DNA of 64,000 nucleotides from Chrysogorgia sp. JL179-B06 (GCA_035772405.1 JAYKKM010000124.1:248001-312000); one strand, 5' to 3'. Positions 49,695 to 60,641 are shown, counted from the first letter of the stretch. Notes: generated by a model from the sequence alone, not told the origin. Program-made: numbers and translations.

Positions 49695-51040
49695 TATTTA
49701 TTTGTTAATTCAACTAATGTTTTAACCATTGGACCCATACATTGACCATTAATATCTGCTGTTCCAGCAATATCAAGATGAATATGTTCAACATTTTCAG
49801 AAAACTGTGTTAAAAACATTGTTGCAGATGAGGAAGAACCATTACCAGTGTAGTCTGTATTAAACATGTCAGCAACTTTTGACGTTTTCATAAATTTAAA
49901 ATAATCTGAATGTAATGGCATTCTTCATACTAATTCATTAGCTTTTTTTGCAGCTTGTTCCAAATCTTTTCATCCTTTTTCAGTTGTTGATCATACACCG
50001 GTAAATGTTGAACCCAAAGCTATAATTATAGCTCCTGTTAATGTTGCAATATCAACAATTCTTGTTGATTTCATCTTTCTAACAGCATATGTAATTGCAT
50101 CTGCCACTACTAATCTTCCTTCAGCATCTGTATTGTTTACTTCAACTGTTTTTCCACTCATTGATGTATAAACAGAGTCTGGTTTTGATGCAAGCGCAGA
50201 TATAACATTATCTGTTAATGCAACAATTGCTGAAACATTTGCTTTGGGTTTAAGTTCAGCAACTACTTTCATTGCTCCCATTGCAACAGCTGAACCTGAC
50301 ATATCATATTTCATTCCTAACATGTGCTTTCCCGTTTTAAGATGCATCCCTCCAGAATCAAAAGTAATTCCTTTACCAACAAATGTTGTTTTTTCTTTTG
50401 ATTTTGGATTTCCTTTATATTCAACTATTACAACTCTTGCCTCATAGTAAGATGCACTATTTACAGAAAGTAATAGTCCCATTTTTAATTCCTTAATCTG
50501 CTTTTTATTAAGAACTTTTATTGACAAATTTTTATAAACTCCTAAATCTTTTTTATAAATATCAGCAAGTTTTTCAGAATGTAATATATTTGGTGGAGTA
50601 GTTTGAAGATTTCTTGTCCAATTAACAGCTTCTGCATATAATCTTGCTTTTTTAGCAGCTGTTGTCCCTTCAGTTGATACTCCAATTAATGTTATATTTT
50701 TTAATTTTTTTTGTTTTTTAGTTTTAACATTATAAATTCCTTCACCATTAGCAAAGATGTATTTATCAATTAAAATTGTAACAATTGTATTTTCATCAAG
50801 TTGTTTAGAAATAAATGAAGTTATATCCACTTGGTAGTCTCTTTTGCTCTTAACAAGAACATTAGCAAAAGCTGTAAGATTTTTTTCTGTAACTTCTTTT
50901 TTAAAATAAACATATGAATTTTTTTTAGAAACATCATCTGTTATAAAACCTTCTTTTTTAATTACAAATGAACTGGCATTTTTTTCAATAACTGCTTTTA
51001 ATATAAATAAATTTTTATTTTTTATTCCAATTTTTATCAT
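49694..51040 (-). CDS. pepA: Leucyl aminopeptidase (M17 family)
   Basis: A 448-residue cytosolic dizinc aminopeptidase supplying amino acids from peptides. The metal and catalytic motifs are KGITFDSGGMHLK, MKYDMSGSAV and VNNTDAEGRLVVADA, followed by ATLTGAI. One TGA (Trp) interrupts a standard translation near 49990. ATG 51040 is chosen because AAAGAAAGG lies just upstream; an in-frame ATG at 51070 has no such site. It is divergent from the DivIVA-like gene. Confidence 0.93.
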
Positions 51041-51085
51041 TTCTGGCCTTTCTTTTAATTTCATACACATTTTATCATTATTTTC

Positions 51086-51091
51086 TATAAT
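51086..51091 (+). promoter_or_regulatory. Leaderless-type promoter of the DivIVA-like gene
   Basis: TATAAT, then six bases, then ATG 51098; no Shine-Dalgarno site. Confidence 0.55.
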
Positions 51092-51097
51092 ATAAAT

Positions 51098-51415
51098 ATG
51101 AAAAAAACTAATTTGATTCTAGAATCTATTATTAACAAAAAATTTCCAAATGAACTGTCGGGCTATAATGCAACTAAAGTTGACAAATTTTTGGATCTTA
51201 TTATTGAAGATTATGAAACATATAAAAATGAAGTTGAAGTCTTAGGAGAAAAATTAAATGAAAAAAATAATATTATTGAAAATAGAGATGATGAGATTAA
51301 AACTTTAAAATTGGAGATTGATAATTTAAAAACTCAACTCAAGGAATCTGCAAAAGCATCAAATTATGAAATTCTTAGAGAATTACAAAAATTAAATAAA
51401 ACAAATGATAAATAG
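51098..51415 (+). CDS. DivIVA/GpsB-like coiled-coil protein
   Basis: A 105-residue protein. Residues 10-45 match the DivIVA N-terminal domain (KKFPNELSGYNATKVDKFLD): a hydrophobic start, then Gly-Tyr and Val-Asp.FLD. A coiled coil with ..KLEIDNLKTQLKE.. heptads follows. DivIVA/GpsB proteins mark curved membranes and organise division proteins; here, without a wall, the role is uncertain. It is followed within about 12 bases by rnpB. Confidence 0.75.
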   Translation: MKKTNLILESIINKKFPNELSGYNATKVDKFLDLIIEDYETYKNEVEVLGEKLNEKNNIIENRDDEIKTLKLEIDNLKTQLKESAKASNYEILRELQKLNKTNDK

Positions 51416-51426
51416 GATATAATTTT

Positions 51427-51706
51427 CTTGTGCTTCCAACTGCTATTATTTTGATAGAGGAAAGTCCGCGCTAGCACTATCTTAAATGATAGTAATGTTT
51501 GTGCTTAACCCAATAAGTTAGGGCTTAGATGACAAGTGCCACAGAGACGATTTGATGTGAAACGAGGTAAACTCCACAAGCTAGAAACCCAAATTTGGTA
51601 GGGGAACTTTGTAAAGGGAAACTAATACAAAGATATTACATTGTAATATAGATAAATAGTTGGACTCAATGAAATGAGAACAGAACGCGGCTTATAGTAC
51701 ACAAAA
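51427..51706 (+). ncRNA. rnpB: RNase P RNA
   Basis: This is the catalytic RNA for tRNA 5' maturation. The universally conserved GAGGAAAGTCC is at about 51459-51470 and ACAGAA followed by CGGCTTATAG at about 51680-51696. TTGTG near 51428 can pair with CACAA near 51701 as the terminal helix. TATAAT at 51418-51423 precedes it. At about 280 bases it is shorter than Bacillus type B RNA. The boundaries are approximate. Confidence 0.88.
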
Positions 51707-51732
51707 ACAGTCACATGTGTGACTGTTTTTTT
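51703..51732 (+). terminator. Rho-independent terminator of rnpB
   Basis: CAGTCACA and TGTGACTG pair around a two-base TG centre; A residues before and a T-run after extend the stem. Confidence 0.85.
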
Positions 51733-51765
51733 ATATATTGTATTAATTTGTTAAAATGAAATAGT

Positions 51766-52269
51766 ATGCAAGGAATAACACTATATATAATTTTGGGTGT
51801 TTTAGTAGGGGCTGTAATTATTTTTCTACTAGTTACATCAATTTTAGATCGTAAAAAAAGAAAAAAATTAATAATAGAAAAAGAAGCAGAAGAAAAAGAA
51901 AAAGGTAATGCCAAAAAAGATTTTTCTACAATTCTAATTTTTATTATTGAAAACAATCAAAAATTACTTAATGATTTTCAACCATCAATTGGAAAATTAA
52001 AAATGTCTGACATAAGAAATAAATCTCGTGATGCTATAGAAATTTTAAGAAAATCCAAAATTTATAATTTTGTTAAAGATTCTAATGATAAAGAAATTAT
52101 TGATATTTTTATTAAATTAAAAACAAGCAATTCAAATATTTGAAAAAAGAAATTTTCAAATGAAATCGAAATATTAAATGATAAAAAAAATAAGACAAAT
52201 ATTAATAATGATTTAATAAAAGAAATTGTTAATAAAATCCAAGGTGTGTATGATGAACTTACCAAATAA
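51766..52269 (+). CDS. N-terminally membrane-anchored hypothetical protein
   Basis: A 167-residue protein with one membrane helix at the N-terminus (GITLYIILGVLVGAVIIFLL), then a Lys/Glu-rich stretch and a helical cytoplasmic-looking domain. One TGA is Trp at residue 126. The topology resembles small cell-division or secretion accessory proteins, but no family is recognised. It overlaps the pgsA start, so the two are probably cotranscribed. Confidence 0.7.
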
Positions 52270-52855
52270 AATCACTATTCTTAGAATGATTTTAGTAATT
52301 CCTTTTATATTCATTTTATCTTTTGCAATTATAAATACAAATATTAATCAAATTTCTTATAACAACATCAATAAAAACACTTTGCTATTTATTATTGGAG
52401 CAGTTGTTTTTATAATTGCTATGTTAACAGATTATTTAGATGGGTATTTAGCAAGAAAAAACAATCAAATAACAACATTTGGTAAATTATTTGATCCTTT
52501 AGCTGATAAATTTATGACAACAAGTGCTCTAATTATTTTAGCAATAGCAACAATTATTCCATTCTACATCGCATTAATTTTCATTTTGCGAGATATATTA
52601 GTTAGTGGTTTTAGAAATTTAGCTGCTAAAAATAAATTGAAAATAGCTGCATCAATTTGAGGCAAAACAAAAACATTAGTAATGTCAATTGCAATTATTA
52701 TAATTTTTTTTATATATCCACTTGTAGATAACTTTTCTAACAAAACAAATTTTATAATTATTTTAAACATTCCATTAATGATGGGTGCTTTACTTTCATT
52801 AATATCAGGATATAAATATTTTCTAAATATTATTCCCATTTTAAAAATCAAATAA
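52253..52855 (+). CDS. pgsA: CDP-diacylglycerol-glycerol-3-phosphate 3-phosphatidyltransferase
   Basis: A 200-residue membrane enzyme making phosphatidylglycerol phosphate, the first committed step to phosphatidylglycerol and cardiolipin. The CDP-alcohol transferase motif D-x2-DG-x2-AR-x8-G-x3-D-x3-D is present in full (TDYLDGYLARKNNQITTFGK, then LFDPLAD). The N-terminus MNLPNKITILRM is typical. One TGA is Trp at residue 137. The start is ATG 52253 (or the adjacent 52250). Confidence 0.93.
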
Positions 52856-52888
52856 ATATTATAATTATAAAAAGGAATGGAGAAAAAA

Positions 52889-54859
52889 ATGAAGAACATT
52901 AAAAAGAAAATTTTCTATGAAGTGAATCCAAAGTATTTTAAAGATCAAAATAAAGATGGAGTTGGAGACTTAAAAGGATTAATAGCAAATTTTGAATATT
53001 TCAATCATCTTGGTATTGAAGTATTGATTATGCAAGATGTTCTTGCAACAAATGCAAAAAATATTCAATCATCTGCCACAAAAATTGACCCAAATATTGG
53101 TAATGTAAATGATATTGTTAAGTTAGTTACACTAGCAAAAAAATATAACATTAAAATTATTTTTGAATTAAATATTGAAACAATTATCAAGAATAATAAA
53201 TTATTTCAAACTTCTGATAATAGTATGAAAAATAATGAATATGAATATTTAGAAGATAATGAAAAATTAGATTCTGCCCCCAATAATTTTCTTAGGATTA
53301 TAAAATTTTGAAGAAATATTGGTATTGATGGATTTGTAATTGAAAAATTTGAGTATTGAGGTGATGAATCAAAAACTGAACCTTTAAATGAAAAAACACT
53401 TGGTAAACTAAAAAAGTTTTACATGTTAGTAAAAAAAATAGATGAGCAAATTATTTTAATTGGTAAATCAAATATCATAAAAATAAATGAGGCTAATTTT
53501 TATACTAATGAATCAAATAAACTTTTTGACTTTTTTATGTCTTCAAATGTTTCTATGATCGGCATTTCTAATAAACATGGAAGAGATGCACCTGGATTTT
53601 TTATTCCAAAAATGTATTCATTTTTTGTTAAAAATTACATTAAAAATAAACATAATATTCTTTCTTTAAATTCTAAAGAAATTGGAAAAGTTATTTCTAG
53701 ATGAACAAATGATGGTGAATATGTTCAAGAATCTGCTAAAGCACTAGCTATTTTATTAATGTTTAATAATGCTTCTCCATCTATTTATTATGGTGATGAA
53801 ATTGGTCTTCCTAATATTGGTTTGACTAGTAAAAGTGACTTTCAAACTTTGGATTTTCAAGAAAGAAAAAAAGTTGCATTAAAAAAAGGAATATCTGAAA
53901 AAAAGTTTTTTAAGGCTCAAATTAAAAATAATCCAATAAATGCAAAAGCACTAATGGCTTGAAATGATGATAAAAATGGTGGATTTAGTTATGCAGATAA
54001 AACAATAACTCCAGCTTCATATTATTTTAAAGAAATTAATGTTAAAAATCAATACAAAAATGTAAATTCAGTTCTTAATTTTTATCGTCAATTAATTAAA
54101 ATAATTACCTCTTCATCTTTTTCAGAAATAATAAGAGAAGGCAAAATTAAGACAAACTTCTTTCTTCCAGGAATTATTAAATATAAAATTGTTTTTGATA
54201 AAAAAGAACTGGATATAATTGTTAATCTAACAAATGGTAATAAGTTTAATATTTTTACAAAAAAAGATAGAAAAATAATTTGTTCAAGTTATAACAATAA
54301 AACTTATATCAGTGTTCCCAAAATTTTAAAACCATTTGAAGCTATAGTAATTTCTAAACATACTTTAGAATATATTAAGACAACTCAACAAATTAAAATT
54401 GAAAAATTAAAACACGCTAAGAAAGAAAAAAAAGAAAAAATTAGAGCCAAAGAATTAGCAAATAAGAAAAAAGAAAAAAATGCTCTTGAAAAGAAAATAT
54501 TGAAAGAAAAAGAAATTGAAGAAAAAATTAAAAAAGCTCAAGAAGAAGAAAAATTAGAAATTATTGAAAAAAGTAAAAGAAAAAAAGAAGAAGCTACTCT
54601 AAAAGAAAATCAAAAAACAAAAAGAATAAAAGAAGAAAATAAACAAACTAATCATGAGAAAAATAATATTGATAATCATGGTAATAATGATGAAAAGGAT
54701 TTAAAAGAGTTTAAAAAAGCTGTAATAATAGATCGAAAATCAGACCAATCCCATCTTGATGAAGCAACAAAATTAAAAGAGGAAGAAGTTGCTAAAACCA
54801 CATTAATTGAAGAATCAATTGATTTAGATGATCTTTTTGATTTAGATAATAAAAAATAA
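52889..54859 (+). CDS. GH13 (alpha-amylase) family-like protein lacking catalytic residues, with charged tail
   Basis: A 656-residue protein. Residues 1-60 clearly follow oligo-1,6-glucosidase/trehalose-6-phosphate hydrolase enzymes (IFYEVNPKYFKDQNKDGVGD, then LKGLIANFEYFNHLGIEVLI). The catalytic signatures are gone: region I DVVVNH reads FELNIET, the nucleophile motif GFRIDV reads GFVIEK, and region IV NHD reads TND. Residues about 275-320 keep ASPSIYYGDEIGL, as in active relatives. From about residue 500 a long Lys/Glu-rich coiled coil follows, ending in DLDDLFDLDNKK. Five TGA codons are Trp. It stands between pgsA and recO. A binding or structural role is more likely than hydrolysis. Confidence 0.75.
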
Positions 54860-54891
54860 ATTTATTAAACTATGGATTAAATCTATTTTTA

Positions 54892-54897
54892 TATAAT
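54892..54897 (+). promoter_or_regulatory. Leaderless-type promoter of recO
   Basis: TATAAT exactly six bases before ATG 54904. Confidence 0.55.
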
Positions 54898-54903
54898 AAA
54901 AAT

Positions 54904-55566
54904 ATGGCAACAATAATTTTAGAAGGATTTGTTATTAAAAAACAAAATTATAGAAATAATGATTTAATAGTAACAATATTAACTAACAATGAAAAATTTT
55001 CTTTTCTGGCACTTGGTGTTAGAAAAATGGAATCAAAAAATCGGGTTGCATTACAGCTAGGTAATTTGATTGAAATTGAGGTTTTTAAAGCAAGACTTAA
55101 TAACAAACTTTCAAAATTGAAAAAAGCATATAACATAAAAGAATTTCCATTTCAAATTAGTGATGTTGCAAAAGTTATGATAGTCATTTTGAAAATTATC
55201 AATAAAATTGAACAACCTAACCAGATTTTCTACAAAGCTCTAAATGAAGCCTTTGATTACTTTGGAATTGAATATAATCATCAAATTAAAACATATTTTA
55301 AATATTTAAATTTAATACATCATGGTTTAAACCCTATTATGAATAAATGTTGTGAATGCAATTCATTTAAAGATATATTAGATTTTGATTGAGATAAAGG
55401 TGGTTTTTTATGTAAAAAACATGCCTTTAAAAAAAATCCACTTATGAAACTTAAAAGTTATAGAGCACTAAGCTTGGGGATTTCAGAATATATTAAAACT
55501 ACAAGCAAAATTAATTTTGATATCAACAAAGAAATTGAATATTATTCAAAACAATTTTTATATTAA
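54904..55566 (+). CDS. recO: DNA repair protein RecO
   Basis: A 220-residue protein. It has an N-terminal OB fold (ILEGFVIKKQNYRNNDLIVTI), a helical middle, and a zinc finger CCECNSF...F..DKGGFLCKKH at residues about 151-177. RecO loads RecA onto single-stranded DNA with RecR. One TGA is Trp at residue 163. It is slightly short compared with Bacillus RecO. It is convergent with trmL, with only two bases between the stops. Confidence 0.88.
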
Positions 55567-55568
55567 TT

Positions 55569-56078
55569 TTACTTTAAAATAAAATTTTTGCCTTTTTGAA
55601 CTTCAAATTTACTCATATTAATAAAATCTTTTTGCCTTTGAATTTCATACAATATAAGCATAACTGTATTAGCAAGATTTAGACTTCTTGTTTCAGGTGT
55701 CATTGGAATTCTTAAACAATTATCAAGATTGGATTGTAATATTTCTTTTGGGATACCTGTAGATTCTCTCCCAAACATAACTCAAACTTCATCTTCCTTC
55801 TTAAAATTCATGTCAGCATAAGTATTCATACCATATCTAGTTATATAATATATTTTTTTATCACCATATTTATCTTTAAAATTTTGATACGAATTGTGAA
55901 TTTCATGTTCAATATCAGAAAGATATCTGCCTGCTGCTGATCTTTTAAATCATTTAGGATGGAGACTAAAAGCGGTTGGTTTAATAATATGTAATTTTGC
56001 TTTTGTAGCAAAGCAAGTTCTAATAATGTTGCCAGTATTTGTTGGAATTTCTGGTTGGTATAAAATAACATTAATCAT
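55569..56078 (-). CDS. trmL: tRNA (cytidine/uridine34-2'-O)-methyltransferase
   Basis: A 169-residue SPOUT methyltransferase modifying the wobble base of tRNA-Leu. It has [19 protein letters not shown] at the N-terminus, HPKWFKRSAAG (Trp by TGA), FGRESTGIP (about residue 98) and the knot segment [23 protein letters not shown]. Length is close to the usual 155-165. It has its own leaderless-type promoter next to the end of rnhC. Confidence 0.92.
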
Positions 56079-56084
56079 ATGACT

Positions 56085-56090
56085 ATTATA
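56085..56090 (-). promoter_or_regulatory. Leaderless-type promoter of trmL
   Basis: On the minus strand TATAAT lies six bases before ATG 56078, squeezed between it and the rnhC stop at 56092-56094. Confidence 0.55.
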
Positions 56091-56091
56091 T

Positions 56092-56766
56092 CTAACCAAA
56101 TAGTTTTTTAGTTGTCTTGAATTTTAATTTTGCAATTTCCATCAACTTATTTTTACCATGTATTTGAACAAAATTCTTAGCAAAATCTTCTACAATGTAA
56201 TTTGTTCCAAGTGGAAAATGAGTATTTCATTTTTTATTTTGCTCCTCCATTAATAATAATAATTTTTCTCTTGCCAAAATTGATGCAGATGCTACAGCAA
56301 CATGTTCCATTTCTCCTTTTTTAATAGATTCAAACTTGTTTTGAATTTGTTGAAAATCAAATTTCTTTGAAAGTATATTATTAATATATTTTTCAATAAG
56401 ATTTTTACTTGCAAATTTATCAATAATAATCAAATCAATATCTTTAACTTTATTTTCAATGTTATTAATATTAGCAAGATGCAAAAACATTTTAAGTTCA
56501 TTAGCATTAAAAGTATTATTTAACTTATTATAACCCCTTTGGGTTAAATGTTTAATTGAAAAAATAACATGTGACTTAATTTTTTTAGATAATTTTTTAA
56601 TTTTTTTATCAGTTATTTTTTTTGAATCAGTTACCCCCATAGTAACAAGTTTTTTCACATTTTGATGTGGTACAAAAACTGCTGCAGCAACAAGTGGACT
56701 GAGATAGTCACCAACACCAGTTTCATCAGCTCCTACAATATTTTTTTCTTTATAAATATTTTTCAT
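56092..56766 (-). CDS. rnhC: Ribonuclease HIII-type enzyme
   Basis: A 224-residue enzyme removing RNA from RNA/DNA hybrids. The HIII motif [20 protein letters not shown] (residues about 12-31) and [14 protein letters not shown] (about 43) carry the first acidic residues; [11 protein letters not shown] (about 112) and [14 protein letters not shown] (about 155) complete the active site. The N-terminal TBP-like substrate-binding domain of Bacillus RNase HIII is missing. One TGA is Trp. It is divergent from acpS with paired leaderless promoters. Confidence 0.85.
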
Positions 56767-56772
56767 AACTTT

Positions 56773-56793
56773 ATTATATCTCTATTATATAAT
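56773..56793. promoter_or_regulatory. Back-to-back leaderless promoters of rnhC and acpS
   Basis: Minus-strand TATAAT at 56773-56778 and plus-strand TATAAT at 56788-56793, each exactly six bases from its ATG, separated by only nine bases. Confidence 0.6.
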
Positions 56794-56799
56794 TTATAT

Positions 56800-57093
56800 A
56801 TGCTTGGAACAGATATAACTTTAATATCACGCTTCAAAAATGCGAAAGAATCATTAGTTAAAAAAATTCTTCATTTTGAGGAAATTAAAGAAATGAATAA
56901 AATTAAAAATAAGACTAGATTCCTAGCTGCTCACTGAGCAATCAAGGAAGCACTTTTTAAAGCTGATAATAAATTGAGTTCATATAGCAAAATTTGGATT
57001 AAAAAAAATGATAGAAAGTATAATTATAAAGATTTTTTAATTTCCACATCAATAGAAGGGGACTACTATTTTGTAGTAGTTATTAAAATATAA
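56800..57093 (+). CDS. acpS: Holo-[acyl-carrier-protein] synthase
   Basis: A 97-residue phosphopantetheinyl transferase activating acyl carrier protein. It has the family start MLGTDITLISRF (usually GiDi..I.R), FLAAHWAIKEALFKA with the metal-binding Trp-x-x-Lys-Glu-Ala block (Trp by TGA), and a short C-terminus. It is slightly shorter than the usual 120. It is followed after one base by plsC, so lipid functions cluster here. Confidence 0.88.
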
Positions 57094-57094
57094 T

Positions 57095-57838
57095 ATGAAA
57101 CCAAAAATGAAACTAATATATTTAGCACCTATTTGAGCTCTGAGAAATATCATAGCCAAGAGAGTAGCTAAAAAAATTAAGAAATATGAAGATGAAAAAA
57201 GATATTCCATGCAATGAAGAAATGATTATGTCTTAAAAAAAGGCAAAAAATTTCTTAAATTCTTAAATGTAGAACTTGAAATTATTGGATATGACAATAT
57301 TCCTAGATCAACATCATTACTTATAGCAAATCATTCATCATCAGTTGATGCAACAATTTTGTTCACTGCTTTGGAAAATCCAGGACAATCAATAGATGAT
57401 ATAAATCCAATGTCAGTTTTTTTAGCAAAAAAAGAACTTAAAAATAAGCGTTTTTCAGGATATATAGATATTTTAAATAGTTTCTATTTAGATAGAAATA
57501 ATCCTCGTCAAGCATTGAAAATTTTAGATGATATTGCTAATCATGCCAAGGAACATCGAAAGCACATTGTAATTTTTCCTGAAGGAACAAGATCTAAAAA
57601 TGGAAAAATACAGGAATTTAAAAATGGTGCATTTAAAATTGCTAAAAAAGCTTTTATTCCCATCATTCCAATTACAATTTGCAACTCTTTTACAGCATCA
57701 AATTTAAATCGAGAAAAAAAATTAAAAGTACAAGTTATTTTTCATAATTCAATTAAACCACTTTCAATTATATCTATAAACCATAGTAACATTGGTAAAA
57801 GAGTTAAAAGAATTATTGAAAAAGATTTAAAAGAATAA
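57095..57838 (+). CDS. plsC: 1-acyl-sn-glycerol-3-phosphate acyltransferase
   Basis: A 247-residue membrane-associated acyltransferase making phosphatidic acid. Catalytic motif I is NHSSSVD (about residue 77) and motif III VIFPEGTRSKNG (about 161); motif IV is IPIIPITI. N-terminal hydrophobic residues may associate with the membrane. Two TGA codons near the N-terminus are Trp. With fakA, plsX, acpS and pgsA it covers most of phosphatidylglycerol synthesis from imported fatty acids. Confidence 0.92.
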
Positions 57839-57882
57839 ATTCAACTAGTAAGTCTAAAAATGGGTTAGAAAAGGAAGTGAAT

Positions 57883-58617
57883 ATGGAGCATAAATATAGT
57901 GTACATCTTGATAATTTTGATGGCCCAATTGATCTTTTGTTGTTATTAGTTAAAAAAAAACAAATGGATATTTTGAATATCAATTTGGCAGATTTAGCTA
58001 GTGAATATATTAGAATGATTGATGAAATTAAAGAAAATGACATTGATCTTGCTGCAGAATATTTAGTTATGGCTTCAACATTGTTGCAAATAAAGGCTAG
58101 AGCTTTACTTGAAACCCCTGAATCTATAAAATTTGTAAAAGAAGTTAAAGCTGACATCTTGAAAAAAATGATTGAGTATCAGCAATTTAAAAATATTTCA
58201 AAAACCTTAAGAGAAAAGGAGTTTCAAAGAAAAAATATTTTTATAAAAACTAAATCATTAAATGATGATTATCAATATGAAATTAATGAAAGTCATCTTG
58301 ACGGAAATTTAGATGCTATTAAAATTATTATAGCTCTAAGAAAAATGTTTGAACGAACAAATGCTAAAAAAATGAGAGAAGCAACAATTAAAAAGTTTAA
58401 TTTATCCCCTGCTGAAAGAAGACTTGAATTAATCATGCTATTTAAAAATAAAAAAGAAGTTACATTTGAAGATATTTTTTCAGTACCCACTATTAATCAT
58501 TTTATTGTAACCATTATTACAGTTTTAGATATGGCCAGAAAACAAGAACTTAAAATCATTCAAAAAGAGCAATTTGGTGATATAAAAATTGAAAAAAGAG
58601 CAATTAATGGAATATAA
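57883..58617 (+). CDS. scpA: Segregation and condensation protein A
   Basis: A 244-residue kleisin that bridges SMC heads. The N-terminus HLDNFDGPIDLLLLLVKKKQ and the segment DLAAEYLVMASTLLQIKARAL are diagnostic. The C-terminal winged helix (TFEDIFSVP) is present. ATG 57883 is preferred over the in-frame GTG six bases upstream because AAGGAAG then has normal spacing. It overlaps scpB by 11 bases. Confidence 0.93.
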   Translation: MEHKYSVHLDNFDGPIDLLLLLVKKKQMDILNINLADLASEYIRMIDEIKENDIDLAAEYLVMASTLLQIKARALLETPESIKFVKEVKADILKKMIEYQQFKNISKTLREKEFQRKNIFIKTKSLNDDYQYEINESHLDGNLDAIKIIIALRKMFERTNAKKMREATIKKFNLSPAERRLELIMLFKNKKEVTFEDIFSVPTINHFIVTIITVLDMARKQELKIIQKEQFGDIKIEKRAINGI

Positions 58618-59170
58618 AAAACTAATTGAAGCTCTGCTTTATGTACAAGGAGAAGAGGGTTTAAGTCCTAAAGATTTAAAACTAGCAACTGGTATACCAG
58701 TTTTAAATGCAAGAAAAAATTTAAAACAATTTATGCAAGAATTTAATGAATCTAATCATGGACTTGTAGTTGTGGAATTCCATAATGTTTTTAAGTTTGC
58801 AACAAGAAGTGAATTAAAAGAAGACATTACAAAGGTATTAACAATTAAAATTAAACAAAAACTTTCTAATGCAGCTATTGAAACAATTGGAATAATTGCT
58901 TACAAACAACCAATTACTAAATCTCAAATGAATGAAATTAGAGGTGTAGCTTCTGAAAGTGTTGTCAATACACTTTTATTAAAAGGATTAATAGAAGAAA
59001 AAGAAATAGCAGAAACACCAGGAAATCCAATTCTTTATGGAGTTACAAATAAATTCTATGATTACTTTCAAATTAACTCATTAAAAGAACTTCCTAAAAT
59101 GTCTGAATTTAATGAATCAGAAGGAGCGGATGATGACTTTGAACTTTATTCATCACAAAGGGAAGATTAA
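58607..59170 (+). CDS. scpB: Segregation and condensation protein B
   Basis: A 187-residue winged-helix protein that dimerises and binds ScpA. It has IEALLYVQGEEGLS at the start, then LSNAAIETIGIIAYKQPITK followed by SQMNEIRGVASESVV, and a GNPILYGVT.KF.DYF motif. It ends in an acidic tail. It is coupled to scpA; the start at 58607 gives the standard N-terminus. Confidence 0.93.
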   Translation: MEYKKLIEALLYVQGEEGLSPKDLKLATGIPVLNARKNLKQFMQEFNESNHGLVVVEFHNVFKFATRSELKEDITKVLTIKIKQKLSNAAIETIGIIAYKQPITKSQMNEIRGVASESVVNTLLLKGLIEEKEIAETPGNPILYGVTNKFYDYFQINSLKELPKMSEFNESEGADDDFELYSSQRED

Positions 59171-59191
59171 GATATAATCTTATATATAGAT

Positions 59192-59884
59192 ATGATTAGA
59201 CTACAAAAAATAATTGCTCAAGCTGGAATAGCTTCACGTAGAAAAGCTGAAAAATTTATTTTAAAAGGTAAAGTAGAAGTTAATGGCCAAATTGCAAAAC
59301 TTGGAGATAAAGCAACAATTAAAGATAAAATTGTAGTTAATGGAAAACTAATATTTCAATTTGAAGAAAAGGTTTATTTCGTTTTAAATAAACCACCAAA
59401 AACTATAACAAGCTTAAAAGATACATTAAATCGAAAAACTATTATGGATTTTATTGATGTAAAAGAACGAATTTTTCCTATTGGAAGATTAGATTATAAT
59501 ACAACAGGTGTATTATTGCTTACTAATGATGGTGATTTATCCTATAGACTTAGTCATCCATCTTTTGAAATAATAAGGATATATAGAGCAAGATTAAATG
59601 AACCACTTAAAGAAGATGAAATCAATTTTTTAAATAGTAAAAATGTTATTATTAACAATCAAAAATCATTGCAAAAAATTACAAAAGTTGATACAAAATC
59701 ATATATTATAAGCATTCATCAAGGCTCATACCATCATGTTAAAAAGTTATTTGAATTAGTTAATAAACAAGTTTTCAACTTAACAAGAATTGAATATGCT
59801 GGAATAAATGTTGTTGGAATGAAAAAAGGGGAATATAGAAAACTTAAACCAAAAGAAATTAAATGACTTAAATCATTAAACTAA
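59192..59884 (+). CDS. rluB: 23S rRNA pseudouridine synthase (RluB/RsuA family)
   Basis: A 230-residue enzyme. An S4 RNA-binding domain (IRLQKIIAQAGIASRRKAE) is followed by the catalytic motif IGRLDYNTTGVLLLTNDGDL (Asp at about residue 101) and the RLSHP segment. The C-terminus reads RIEYAGINVVGMKKGEYRKL. Position after scpB is conserved in many Firmicutes. One TGA is Trp near the end. TATAAT at 59173-59178 gives a very short leader. Confidence 0.9.
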
Positions 59885-59915
59885 CATAATAAAAAACAAA
59901 TTTTATAATAAGTAT

Positions 59916-60641
59916 TTACTTGTTATTTTTTTTAAGTGCTTTTTCAATTTTATTGAGTTTAATTACTTTTGTTGAATTTTGATCATTAAATTCAACAAAA
60001 GCTTTTGTAATTTTTGTAATTTTTCCAATAATTGTAATTAGATCATTTGATCTAATTTTTGTATTTCCAGTGGGTATAATAACTTTGGAACTCCTTTTAA
60101 TTGAAACAATATTTATACCTATTTTATGAAAACTAAGATTCTTAATTGGTTTATTAAGTCATTTTAAACCATTTATAAATGTAGTTCCAATTGCATAACC
60201 ATCTCCAATCTCTTGAAGATTTTCAGAGTATTTAATAAAATTAGGATTAGTAGCTATCAATGCTGTTCTTATTCCAGCTTCTGCTTCTGGACGAACAATA
60301 ACATCAACACCAATTTGTCTCAAAACACGTTCATGCCTTTTTGATTTTGCTTTTGCAATTATATGTTTAACACCAAGTTCAAGAAGTGCTGCAATAATTT
60401 CTATATTATCAACATTAGCTACAATAACTGTATTAAATTTATGAATCCCTAGTTCCTTTAACCCATCAATATCTGCACCATCAATAATTGCGGTATCAGT
60501 TATCCTAGATGGTTGAATAAGTTTTTGTTCCTCCTTATCAATTGCTAAAACATGTTTTCGAAGATCTACTAATTGTTCAACAATTGCAAGGCCAAATCTA
60601 CCAATTCCAATCACACAAATATCTTTTTTGTTTCCTACCAT
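59916..60641 (-). CDS. ktrA: K+ uptake regulatory protein KtrA (TrkA-N/RCK)
   Basis: A 241-residue cytosolic RCK protein gating KtrB in response to nucleotides. It has the Rossmann motif ICVIGIGRFGLAIVEQL (about residues 8-24), VLAIDKEEQ, and GADIDGLKELGI; a TrkA-C domain follows (about residues 155-230). One TGA is Trp. ATG 60641 has GGGGG upstream; a TTG four codons earlier is possible. It is divergent from ktrB. Confidence 0.9.

Noticed and set aside
59885..59915. Bidirectional terminator between rluB and ktrA
   Set aside because: ATAAGTA/TACTTGTTAT pairs imperfectly; too weak to call.
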